The notes beneath the pieces are model-generated. The model was given only the letters and a program-made list of their open reading frames with translations. It ran no database searches and had not been told where the DNA came from. The position numbers and the translations under genes were made by a program. A stretch of DNA of 64,000 nucleotides from NCBI GenBank assembly GCA_004009845.1, contig RMBW01000054.1, positions 62,001 through 126,000 on the forward strand, written 5' to 3'. This DNA is from Davidsoniella eucalypti (Eukaryota; Ascomycota; Sordariomycetes; Microascales; Ceratocystidaceae). Below, piece by piece: positions 20,503 through 32,254 of the stretch; positions within the stretch are counted from its first letter, which is position 1; every line of letters starts with the position of its first letter.

Positions 20503-23500
20503 GCTGTACAAAAGAACAATACGGAGATATAAGGTGGTGCGTGGCCAGTTGGTTGTCTGGTATCGGTAAGTGCTGAGTGAATACCAGGCAGAGGGCGATG
20601 TATTTCAGGAGCCTCACAAGTACCTGAGCTCTTCCAAGCGGCGGCTGGGAAATGGAAACTAAACAGGAACTTTAGAAGTCTCGGCACTTCTAGAACCAAA
20701 CAAGGCGAAGATCGGGAGAAGGACAAGTGAAAAAAGAACCAAATGTGCTGGGGCAGAGTAGTCAGGCCGTGATATTCGGACAGCGGGCCGGGCTAACAAA
20801 AACTAAAAGAAAGACAGCAAACACGGCCTAGATCGCCTTGATGTATCGGTGTATAGCGTAGAGCGCCCTATCAGGGACAAAGTCCTGTTCTGGCTGCTCC
20901 AACCCGTTAGCCTGGTCTTGTATTGCCAGCACTAAGACAGATACGTAAGTTCGGGGTTAGTTCAGTTGGAACTTCCTATCCTCTCGAGAACCAAAATTTA
21001 GTCTAGTTTCTGCGGAAAATGGAAATGCAAAACAGCGTAGAACCCGTGACTAATAGACGAGCTGGAAGAAGGGGATGGACTAGAAGAACTAGAAGACCTA
21101 AGAAAACGAAAGAAAAAAAAAGAAGAAGAAAAAAAGAAAAGAAAAAAGGAGAAGAATACTCAAAGACGCCAGCTAAGCAATCTTCGTGGCCTTGGAACTA
21201 TTCGATCCAAGTCCTAGCAAAGAAGATGAAATTCGGCGTCTTGTAGCAGGCAATCTTCTTCAAGTTTGAAATCCAAAGTCCAGGAAAAGCCACGCCAAGC
21301 GGAACAAACTCCGAAGGGAGCCGGCGGTTTCTTTCTTTTATTTCTCTCTTTTCCTCTCTTTTTTTTGTTTCCGTTAGCACGTTTTGTACTCCGGAATGCT
21401 GAAATGCTAAAAAACTGCCCCAACTAGGCCTAGCTAAGTCGATACCAAAATCGATAGTAGCCAGGACTAACAGAACAGAATCCTGGCCCGCAAAGTAGGA
21501 AATCCTATGGCCAAAACAAGCCAAGTCAGAAAAAGGCGGCCGCTGGGAGTTTGTTTCGTGGAGAAGAAGGTTTCAATAGTCGGAGTTGGCCCTATATAGA
21601 GTGAAGTCCTGTATCTTTTCTCTCTAGTGGCCGTTGTTTCAGACGCAAAGAAACAAACACAAGGGCATCAGTCGGTGGGTTCCCGTAATGGCTGTGGTGC
21701 TATGATAGATGCCGACGGCCAAAATAGATCCAAGGACAAGTCTCGAGTTCCGCGGCTGCGAGTCGGTCTATATAGATAACAGGCGTCTTCAAAATACGTA
21801 ATGCTACAGGAGATGGCCACAAATCCAGCCGGTCTAGATGCGGGAGCCCTGTTTTTGGTGATGTATGATATGCCCTCCCAAAAGGGCGGTAACAGCTCTG
21901 ACTTGAACTTTCGAGGCGTGTCAAAGTCCACGTCAAGCCAGGAACAAACTCGCTATAGGCCAAATCACGGCCAAAAATACAGAAAGGAAAGGGCGGTTGG
22001 GGGGATGGAATGGCAAATATGAAGAGAGAAAGGAAATAAAGAAGACAAGGAGAAAATCGGTTTCTTTCAGCCGTCGAGGAAAGAAAAGACCGGGTCTTGA
22101 ACGGTCTTGTAATTTTCAACTTTGTCCGCATCAGCTTCTTATTTGTGCCTGTTCTACTCTACCTTGATTATAATTACAGCTAGCTATAGCCACTACTGTT
22201 TCTGGTACTACTTCGAGTACTCGGGGGCCTTGGCTAATCTATCTTGTCTTTATTTATCTTCCTCATTCTATCTTCGCGTCCTCGCTCTTTTGCCTCTTTA
22301 GTTCGAGCTGCTTTTAAGAGAGGTGGTAAAGGTCCGGGTATATCCCAAAGTAGAAGGAATTCTTGATTGGTACATATCAGCGGTGTTTTTTCCTATTTTC
22401 CGTTTTCCGTTTTCCGGTTCCCTTGCTCTACTCTACCCTTACGACTAACTACAGTAGACGGGCAGAATGGCTCGTTTCTTCTACTAACTCGTCACATACA
22501 GCTAGCTAGTACCAGCAAACGTCTAGGATGGACAGGGTAAGAGCAAGACTGTGTCATACTTACATATGTTTCTTAGGCTGTTGGCTTGTCTCTCTCTGTA
22601 GTATAAAACTTGCTAGTACAAGGACCAGGGCCATCAATGCTCTAGAAGCAACGCCTAGCAAGTTCGGGCGCAACTAATTGTCCATGTCTGACAGCCTTGA
22701 ATATGCCTTTGAGCTAGCGAAGTACCACATAGGCAGAGGTGCCAACCAGTTACTAATATACATGGCATGTATGCCCGGCCGCTTAACAGCGGAAAGCTGG
22801 GTGTGGGGAGAGCAGCGAGCGGTCTTTGGATGATCAGTGCTCTGGATATCCATATTCCAGCATTCTATAACCGCTTCGTTTCCTTCCTTGCTTTTCTTCT
22901 AGTTTTCCTATAAGGGTATAAGAGATTTGTCTTCTCCACCATGTTTGTATCGTGCTATAAACCGTGCCCTCCATCACTTCCAAGTCTCATTTTAAAAAAT
23001 TTAAAATTAAGAAAATTAAGGCTGGCGGTCCTATAAGCCAATGTCATCATATCTCTAACCGCAACACTCCCTCATCGCCATAGGCAGAAAATATAGTTGT
23101 AGGTGTCCAGAACCATGACGTCCCGTCTTTCAACGTCAACAATACGATCAACGAAAAATACACAAAGATTACCTACAAAAGAACCAAGAATACTACCCTT
23201 GGAGATACTTTCGTCCGGCAATAACGCGGAAATAGACCCCAGATTCGATATCCTGGCCTAGTACATAATTGAGACCCCCGATAACGAGCAAGAGAGAAAG
23301 ATAAATACTCATATATTTCTACTATTTATTTCCACCTGTACATGCCTGTGTAATCCCGTCAAAATACTTTTTGGGACTCAGAATGCCGCCCGGCCACTAA
23401 CTAGATCTCCAAAATGAAGAGAATAGGCATAGATGAATAAATAAAGTTGGGTTTTTTTTTGTTTTGCTGTCTTACTACCCTGATTCTTCATCTGTCTGAC

Positions 23501-24473
23501 AAAGTCATACTCAACAAGTGAGAACTTTCATCTCTGACAGCTTCGTGTCAATAATGCTGCTGTTTAAGGGCATGACAGCCTGTTATTGGTGAGCTGTCAT
23601 AAAATAAGCAGTGTGATCGGTCGGAAGCCTTCATTAAAGTCCGTACACGCGTTTTGCGACTCATCTCCCATGGCTTAGGGTTTATGGAAGAAAGGGTTAG
23701 ACTATTGTGTACCCTGTTGACCGTTCGTTGAGCAAAAGGTTGTAAGGAAGGAATTCAGCACGACAGCGGAATTGGGCGTCCCGCCAAATACGGCGGGACG
23801 GATGGGCAATAAAAGTCGATAGACACCGGTCAATGAAAGAGGAAGAGAGAGAGAATATTGAACAAAAGATTAAAACATCGGCTGAATATGCTTTAATGTT
23901 TTTAGTCATCTATCACGATCTACTGTTGCGAGTCATAGAGTAAGGCTATTATGTGAGGACACCTGAAGAGATAACTAGTCAAATCTTTTCTTTTTCTTTT
24001 TCCTCGGTGTCGGACGCGGCTTCTGGAAAGCGTCCGCTTCGTAAGCGTATTCTGCAAACTGAATAATATGCTGTTGCCTGTACGACTAGACCAGGCCAAC
24101 AACATCCGAGTCGATACGTACATGTACAACTACATGCATCAGCAACACACATCGACACCATATCTATACCACGTGCAACGTTGTGGTTGCAGGGCCAAGC
24201 AGAAAAGAAAGAAACAAATGAAAAATGTAGCGGTGCCAGTACAAGAAGGGCTTTTCAGCTACACTCCGGACCCGAACTCAGAGACTATTCACCGATATAC
24301 AATAGTAGCTGATATAGTAGTATTTTTACAACATTGCCGCTAATACTAGTATAGCATTACCATGCTCTGCCCTGAAATTACTGGCGACAAATACAGCAGA
24401 GACGGGGAAAAATATGAAAAAGAGAAGATTAAACAGTCTTCTGGAAAGGGATGACACCGTGGGGTCCGTGCTT

Positions 24474-24484
24474 GGGGGGGGGGG
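24474..24484 (+). repeat. G11 homopolymer
   Basis: Eleven consecutive G on the + strand in the gene-free region. Confidence 0.8.
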
Positions 24485-26801
24485 TAATCAAGACGTGGGT
24501 AGGTAGCTTGTTGTTTGTTTTGTTGCTAAGAAAATACAGTACTAATTGTTATTCCCGGAAATGGGCTTGACAGATCGATCCAGAAACAAGCCCGCAGCAT
24601 TATTGCAGAAGAAGAATATATGAAGGGTAGAAGGAAGCTTGAGCCGCACTACTCGACGATAGATTAGAAAACTGCCAGTAGCAATATTGATATTCAGGCC
24701 CATTCAGCCACTATAATAACTCTTAGCTGACGGCGGCATTACTGCTTTGGGCTACAGTTGCTCTTCTTCGCAATTCTTCCGGCTTGCTCCCATCACAGCG
24801 AGTCTACAATACCACATAAAATACGCAATATTAACATCTTCGAAATAACAGGTGCTGCCTCGACTGCTCGAGACTTCTGTTTCTTTCTATTGCTTCCAGC
24901 CTCTACTGATATACATTGCCAAGTAACGGCTATCTCGCCCGTTATCGTCTACATGTATCTTTGTATCTTTGTATAGCGTGCTTTGTGCTTTGGTCACTGC
25001 GCGACAAGGCATTGCAACCACGGTCTAAGAAACTACGTATTACATCATCAGAAACCGATAATCTCGTTCGGGGTCCAGACTTAGCCTAGCTCTTGCGTCC
25101 GTAATAATTCACATCACGAGATTCCACCAGCACAGAAAAAATAAGAAAAAAACAGGTAACAAATCCAATCAACCAGCTCTACCGCTTACTAGGTAGACAT
25201 CTTTTCATATTTATTCTTCATTTCTAGCTTTCATTATCGTTTATTACCTTGCTTCTTCCTTTTTCTTTTTTTTTTTTTCCCCAGGGGATCCAGGTTTTTT
25301 ACCTTGTCAAAATACATATGCCTATAGCTATACCATATTGTGTACAACAGAAACGAAAACGGACAATAATACATCTGTATCATGTCGGATTCCACAAGAG
25401 AATCAGGTGTCATGAGATGAAAGCTAGAGTTCCGGCCTCGCTGTTTTATGGGGATGGAAAAATGATAAGGGAAAATGCCTTATCTTTTCTCCAACCGCCG
25501 CCGGCCTGATATCATTTTTCCTTTCCGGATGTTGTGCCATTGGTTTATCTTTGCTCACTATTCCCGATGTTGCTGATGCCCGCTACTACGACCACGGTAA
25601 GTCTCGTCTACATATATCATGGAAAACTCATGCCTATTTCCTGACGGCAGTGCTACCTCAACTCTCTGGGCATAGCATAACAACCGATGATAACGGCTAT
25701 CTTAGCCGGATATGCCAAATAAATAATGTTGCGCTATAAAATAGCCAAGATGTGACAACACACAATTATAGAAAGGAGAAATCATGCATAGACGTACTAT
25801 GCTACTTCACGATATCATTCTGTCCGCCCAACCCATGCCATTTCCTTGTAGTGGTACGTACATATCTACCTATCCTTCTGTAGTATTGCAGCGTATCTAT
25901 TTGCCCGGTAGCCTCGGCCTTCCATTATAATTTTGACATTTTCCAGATGCAAACATGCAAACCACGTACGGGAAATCAGCGTCTTTAGGATACCGGTGCG
26001 TCTAGAATAACATCCAACTCTCTCAAGAAAGTGCAGATATTTCCCCCGCGATATCGTGGCCTGTATAACTTGACTATTGATTTTGCTTCAAGATAAACAT
26101 CGTATATCTCTGTCTCTATTGTTTTATGTGTTAATTCGGGCTGACAGTTTTATGTACATCCTTGGAAATATATCAAATGTGTCATACATTTGTAATCGAC
26201 CGGCTAAACCTTGCGAAAATCGGAATTTACTAGCCTGTCTAAAGCCCGAACTATGCGGGATCGGCAACTAAAGTAAACAACGATAGGAAGAAGGGGAGGA
26301 GAAGTAATGAACGATAGAGAATATATGAAAAAGAGAAAGGGAGAAGTCTGGGAACCTCGGAAAAGACAAGGGGCGATGTATAGCTTGGGACTTATGTAGC
26401 TGAAAAGAAGAGAACAAGAGAACAAAGAAGATATTTTACAACTATTGGTATAACTAGGCTTTCATCCTTGTCCGCGGAATTCTGGGCAGTGGTTGGATGG
26501 TGGAATTCTCTCGTCATGACCCTATTTGGCGTTGTTTAAACAAACTAATAGATGAAGCTCAGGCTAGACTCATTTCGGGTCGAACTTAGTCAAGCCAATG
26601 GGAAGATGGCCAATTTTGGGATTCCTGCCCGACCGGGGAAAGTTTTGGATTCTAGCGTTGTTCCATTTGACTTATTTTTATATTTCTCTGTGCCTTTTCT
26701 ATTCACCCAACATATAGATGTTATATAGAACTGCAGTCCTTTTTTTGGGGAGGGGGGGCTGATATTAGCGGATATAAACTTAGTTACATGCTAGAAGTAT
26801 C

Positions 26802-26814
26802 AACCCTAACCCTA
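26802..26814. promoter_or_regulatory. Tandem telobox-like motif AACCCTAACCCTA
   Basis: Two head-to-tail copies of the telomere-type CCCTAA unit lie in the middle of the gene-free region. It could be a Myb/Tbf1-type factor site or a short interstitial telomere repeat. With only two units it is not a telomere relic by itself. Confidence 0.4.
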
Positions 26815-29590
26815 TCACTTACACGATCTCCTAATTAGTAAGAAACTAACTTTAGGTACACACATACTTGAAAAAGCATACAAATACAAATACAAATAAC
26901 TACTTGAAAAAGCAATCAGTATTCTGCTGACCTGTGCTGATTGAAGGGATTTATTCCCATGTATCAGTGAGGTATACCTACCACATCATCAAATAAGGGC
27001 TCCCTCATCAGCCAAGACACTTTCCTGATATGAAACTGAATATGCGTATAGACTAGAAGCCTTGCTGTCGATATCCGGGACATTGGCTATTCGGAATGGC
27101 TGAGTTAAAAAAGGGTACGATCCTTTGGTGAGGTTTACATAACGCACGTGGAATAAGGGGATGTTCACCGATCGAAACAACCAAGGACGATATGATAGTT
27201 GAAGTCAATGCTAAGGCTTGGCAGTCGATAAGTAATACTCACCGACATAACACAATTAATGCTAAGGTGAGTCTGCAACTGCAACACAATACTAGCAAAC
27301 TAGCGATCAATATTAGTAGTATCTGATAGCCCGGGGGACCAGAATGTGCAGATGGATGAAACAACGAGATCCGCTCTATAACTTACAAGCAGACAAATTT
27401 CTTGAAAGCTCATTAGAGTGAGTTGTAGTTGAAGATACAAGCCTGAGACAAGTTGACTTGCGCTTTGACGTACTGTAATCATAAATCGGCACCAAAAAAA
27501 ACAACAACAAAGTTTGCCAAGGTACCAAGCGGTAGAGAGGTTCTAAATAAAGAGTATGAATTTTGTGCACTGGCGATACGTAGAGATGTATTTGTGAAAA
27601 TTTCGCTGATAAATTTCCGGTGTTTCTGAGTTTCTCTGCTCCGAAGACGAGTAACGATATGAATAGTGTTCCGGCCGGATGTGAAGACGTGCCGAGCAAT
27701 GTTGAGCTATGCTTGTGTCGAGTTCTCGGGAATTGGGCAAGTGTCTTGACTTTCCTCAAGACCTAGCAGGGGCTACTCAAGGAGCAAAATACTCGGAATG
27801 GTTACTTTGTGCTGGAGAGATGGACGCTTTGTTTCGGCTTGCCAGATGTGATCTGATGTCAAGATCGTTGACATACAGATGTGGTGGCTAATATACACAG
27901 AGTAATATTCTGTTATATCTGTATGTATATACAATCAACTAACGAACAATGTTGTTTCTAAGAGCCGGGTTTGCATAATATTATCGGGTTTTCGTCTATA
28001 CTGTTATAGAAGTTATCTTATAGGAGTTGCTCGTTCTTGTATATATTTCTACGTACGAGATCCCACTGACGGAGCTAGTGCTCCTAGACCTGTCCTGCCA
28101 GGATTGCCGTCTTGTCTTTGGCGATCTTCCTTCAGTCGCCTCAGTCATGTTTCAAGGTAATCGGAAGATGCAACGAAGAGTACGGCACGGGGGTTATTTA
28201 GCATGGCCAGAGCTAGATTTGGGGCTGGAGCCAAGCAGGCAAATTAACAAGGAGACGTTACTGTATGGAGGGTCTGTGCGGCTCGATCTGGAGTGAAGGT
28301 AAAAGAGAATAATCACTGAGCCAGAGTCAAGATAAGAGTGAGAAACTTAAAAGTTAAATTTGGAAGAAGGACAAGTAGTAGATAGTATTTGGCTTTGAAC
28401 ATTTAGAAGTAGACAGAGACGACATGATCATCTTGTCGATGCTGGCTTAGTGCAAACATAGACTTTAGGATATTTTTGCAACGACCGGGGGACGTGTCTG
28501 AAGCCCAATGTAACGGACAAGAAAGACAGTAAGAAAATAAGCAAAAAAAGCTACCTAGATATTTGCGAGTGGGTGTTTCATACGCTTCAACGGCCAGACG
28601 ATTGTGCAGATGACCGAGTAAGTACTGATGTATATCCACATTCTGTAGCAGAACTGGTGGTCCTATGACAAAGTGTTGTGGCAAGCAGTGTTTGTGTGTG
28701 TGGCTCGCTTGTCTGTTTTTGCTAAGCTTTTCCCTATGTGACGATTAGTGGTATTTTGTCTTGTCCAGGTCTGTTTCAACGAAATGAAATTGCCTCTGCG
28801 TACGAGTGAAGTGAGTGGTACTAGTTTGACAGAATAGACTAGCGAGTAAGATCTGCGACACGGGCTAGCATCCCATCATGACCTTGAGAGCCTCCGTGCT
28901 GTGGCATTGCCGGTGCTTTGTAACAGGCCGTTTCTGTTTCTTGAGATAGAAGGTTGTGGGTTATATGGGCTATGGAATGATGTCTTGCTTGCCTATAGTG
29001 CGGGCAGTTCCTGTTCGTAAGTGAGTTGTTGGGTAGTTGGAAATCTTGGATTCTTCTTCTTCTCGATCGTGCCTCGATCTTTGTTTCCTTTGTGTTCCTA
29101 CATTTTCTCTTCTTCTTTTGACCAACTTCTGGTGTGAGTAGTAAAGCTGTTGCTGTCTACTATTCTATTCTTCGATTCTCATACACTCTTTTGTCTTCAA
29201 TTATCTATCTTCACTTCGTTGCCCGAATCTGGCTTCTGAGTCGCCGTGCCGAGTTGCTAGCTTCAACCCGAATGGCCTAAGGAACCTCGTGGCCTTCAAA
29301 TACACAGTCAACTGTTTGGGCGACCGAGATAAACACAAGAAACTGTGCCGGTCTACAAGCTTTGAACTGTCTATTCTGTCTACTTATTCTTTGTCCGCTA
29401 CGAGCCATTCACTCTTTCATATCTACTCTGCTTTATCACCAAGCTCGCGATTGGCAACTGCACGTTCTTGATCCCGCTGGAAGCGGCTGACCACAGTGTC
29501 TTGCCCCGGGAAACTACCCGTTAGAACCGATCTATACTTATACTCAAACCCTATGAACGTGACCGTGTCTCCATAGTCACGTAACTCTCG

Positions 29591-31756
29591 ATGGACCGAT
29601 CCATCAATTCTGCCCGCCATCTTCCTGCTGTCGGGCCAACTGCCCGCTGGACATCCTCGCCTCCATCGCCGTCCAGCTCTGTCTTCACCGATCCGAACGA
29701 CCGCAGTTTCCTTGACGAGGCCGACAACGATTCACACCGAGGATCTCTTCCTCCGGCAGAACCCATCAGAAGCCAGTTGAATGCCCCGGAGCAGGTCTAT
29801 TTCCGGCCAACGCTTTCTGTTGTAGCTGCCTCTGACACAGCCTCCGAGCTCTCGAGTGATATCTCATTCGAGGATTCTGATTCTGACGATATCGACATTG
29901 GCCTAGACATCGACGACAAGGAGTTGGCCAAGTACTACAGCTCACGCACCCGATCTTCCCGTGTGTCAGATTTGCCACCACCTCCGCCGGCTAAGGATGA
30001 TGGGTACATTAGTCGTCCGCCTACAGGTGCCAGCATGCGCTCGGGCCCAGAGCGGCTATCGGTGCGCCGTCCCGTTTTGAAGTTTGTTAGTTTCTGCGGA
30101 CGGGCCATCGAGCTCTCGCCGCAGCCAAGCGACGACCCTGCCGATCCGCTCAACTGGCCGACAACACAGAAAACCCTGGCTTTCTACTCAGTGCTTAATT
30201 TTGCGTGCTTGACTGCTGCATTAAAGACGGCGCTCATGTCCAGCCATGCCGAGATGGCAGCTACCTACGGCAATACCAATGCCAGTGTCGTTGCTGCGCT
30301 GACTGCCATGCCTCTGATAATCGCAGCACCGATGATCCTTGTTTGCACTGCTGCGGCCAAGATCACAGGAAAGCGTCCGGTGTTTCTAGGTGGCGCTGGT
30401 CTAGTAACCTTCGGAACCCTACTAGCCCTTGGATCTGGCGGATCTGGCGGCTTTGGTGCTGCTGTTGCCGGCCGGTTCTTCCAGGGTGTGGGATGGTCAG
30501 CATTCGATGCACTATTGCTAGCCACAGTATACGATCTTTTCTTCGAGCATGAGCGGCCTCGTCGCCTAGCTGAGTGCTTCGGCGCAGAAGCTCTAGCAAT
30601 GTGGTTCTCGCCCGTGATTGGTGGCGCTGGAGTACGGAACACGGGCCGATTCACCCTGCCGTTCGAAGTTATCACTGGCCTATTGATTGCTGCTGTGCCG
30701 CTACTTGTCTTCGGGGCCTGTGAGACTAGCTACGCTCGTGACTGGTCGCACAAGGAGCTACGATCAGAAACCCCTGACCAGACAAGGTCGGGCTCCGTAA
30801 CCCCCGACCTGCGCTCTGAGACGTTGGCAACAAACTCAGCAATTTCTCAAGCTACAACGCCTGTAGAGCAAGTGCAGGCATATGCCCAGAAGATGCTCGA
30901 TGTGGTTCGCGACCCTCCTCCGATCATGCCATTCTTCGGATCTGGCCCGGCCTGGAACCACATGCCGACACTTCTACAGGCCCCTCGCGCTATGCTCGCG
31001 CCATCTACGATGATCGTAGCCGGGCTTTCTCTGCTCCCGCGATCTGCTCTATGGGGCTTTGCATCAGCTCTCTCGCTGCTATTTAGCTCTGAATTATCGG
31101 CTGCTCGTACCGGTGCTCTTTTGGCCGGTGTTGCTGTCGTCACCGTTCCCATAGCTGTCATCACTCCGTTGTATCGGCCGCTACAGAAAGGTTTCCGCAC
31201 TATGTTGATTGCTGGCTTGTTGGCCGGCGCTGGGTTAGCTGCATTCATTGGATTCTTGGCTTTGGGACTTGGCGTGGCAGCTAAGATGCCCAGTGATGCT
31301 CATCTGAACTCTGACCACACCCAGCTTAACAGTCCCGGTTCCCATCAGAACTTTGCTGGTATTGTCGTATCTATGGCAATTATAGCTGCGGGCGTTTACA
31401 CGCTAAACGCAGCTAACCTCCCGTTACTTTCGGCATCGGCCCAAAGCACATCCGCTAGTCTTTTTGACGGCCTGAAGAACACTGTGGATATGGCAACTGG
31501 CGTTGCTGTCTGGCACAGTCTGTTTGCCGGAATCGTTGCTGCAGGTATCCCAGCTGCTCTGCAAACAGACAAGGCCGCAGCTGTTCTTCGTGAACAGGCC
31601 GTTGGTATGGCTGTTGTACAGGTCATCATGACTGTACTGGCTATCTCTGTCTGGCATTATTTTGGTGAGCTGATTAGACGCTATGATGGTCGTGTCATGG
31701 GATTAGTCAACATCTCAGATCTGGCACGCAGCGATAGTTTCTTTGAGAAGAACTAA
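29591..31756 (+). CDS. Major facilitator superfamily transporter with long N-terminal tail
   Basis: A single exon from the ATG at 29591 gives 721 aa. About 190 N-terminal residues are polar and likely cytosolic and disordered, with an acidic run (DSDSDDIDIGLDIDDKEL). The motif DDPADPLNWP just before the first membrane span is shared by many fungal DHA1-type drug/polyamine MFS proteins. Hydrophobic spans follow from about residue 200 to 705: roughly six before a hydrophilic central loop (near residues 380-450, with repeated LRSET motifs) and roughly six after it. The Gly-rich segment LGSGGSGGFGAAVAGRFFQGVGWSAFDALL fits transmembrane helices 4-5. The substrate cannot be read from sequence. It is convergent with the BYE1-like gene and sits at the edge of the 9-kb gene-free region it shares with the Zn2Cys6 regulator. 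Confidence 0.87.
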   Translation: MDRSINSARHLPAVGPTARWTSSPPSPSSSVFTDPNDRSFLDEADNDSHRGSLPPAEPIRSQLNAPEQVYFRPTLSVVAASDTASELSSDISFEDSDSDDIDIGLDIDDKELAKYYSSRTRSSRVSDLPPPPPAKDDGYISRPPTGASMRSGPERLSVRRPVLKFVSFCGRAIELSPQPSDDPADPLNWPTTQKTLAFYSVLNFACLTAALKTALMSSHAEMAATYGNTNASVVAALTAMPLIIAAPMILVCTAAAKITGKRPVFLGGAGLVTFGTLLALGSGGSGGFGAAVAGRFFQGVGWSAFDALLLATVYDLFFEHERPRRLAECFGAEALAMWFSPVIGGAGVRNTGRFTLPFEVITGLLIAAVPLLVFGACETSYARDWSHKELRSETPDQTRSGSVTPDLRSETLATNSAISQATTPVEQVQAYAQKMLDVVRDPPPIMPFFGSGPAWNHMPTLLQAPRAMLAPSTMIVAGLSLLPRSALWGFASALSLLFSSELSAARTGALLAGVAVVTVPIAVITPLYRPLQKGFRTMLIAGLLAGAGLAAFIGFLALGLGVAAKMPSDAHLNSDHTQLNSPGSHQNFAGIVVSMAIIAAGVYTLNAANLPLLSASAQSTSASLFDGLKNTVDMATGVAVWHSLFAGIVAAGIPAALQTDKAAAVLREQAVGMAVVQVIMTVLAISVWHYFGELIRRYDGRVMGLVNISDLARSDSFFEKN

Positions 31757-32254
31757 GAGTCCTGAACGCTGGTTCATTTGTATGATTTAATGGCATACAT
31801 TCATATAGAAGCATATATATGTATATATAGGGTGGCTCTTCATTCCTGACATCGGTTTGTTGAACGTGCTAGGATACAAAGTTTGGGGGGGTTACTATGA
31901 TTCGATTTCGTTTAGTTTATTCAAGATATTATTTACGCCTCTATATCGGCACATTATTATTATTCGGTATCACTTTTAACATTCTAGTTCTTTATGTACT
32001 GTTCATATCATAACTTGAGGTTTAAGCACTTTTTTTTTTTTTTTTTTTTGCATCCAAACTAAGTTTAGGAGGGGCATAGACAAATATTATTAATCAACCG
32101 CTAAAAGAGAGAGATATATATATACACGACAGACGCTGATATTATTCAAGATTCATCCAAAAGTTGAGGCCGATTTTAGACATCTTTGATATTTCCATTT
32201 CATTATAAGCATCATCTAAAAGGGATGGTGGTGACTTGATCGTGCTAATTATAA
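31757..32254. other. Convergent 3' intergenic region with T20 run
   Basis: 498 bases between the MFS and BYE1-like 3' ends. It contains a T20 homopolymer at 32030-32049 and short AT repeats near 31815 and 32110. No gene is seen. Confidence 0.5.
32030..32049 (+). repeat. T20 homopolymer
   Basis: Twenty consecutive T on the + strand between two converging genes. Confidence 0.9.

Larger units (their letters stand above)
20503..29590. other. Roughly 9-kb gene-free region between the Zn2Cys6 regulator and the MFS gene
   Basis: No gene is supportable here. Open frames are short, overlap on both strands and match nothing I know. Base composition varies: a purine-rich patch near 21060-21150, a more GC-rich part at 21.2-22.1 kb, and AT-rich DNA from 22.9 to 28 kb. 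Marks include a G11 run (24474-24484), a T-rich tract near 25258-25280, telobox-like motifs at 23675-23683, 23692-23700 and 26802-26814, and a duplicated TACTTGAAAAAGCA near 26865 and 26901. One weak coding-like patch lies at 25428-25739. The last 500 bases are CT-rich and are probably the MFS leader. Long upstream regions are common for fungal regulators. Confidence 0.5.

Noticed and set aside
21700..22131. 143-codon minus-strand open frame.
   Set aside because: Composition is that of random translation; it overlaps other frames and has no family resemblance.
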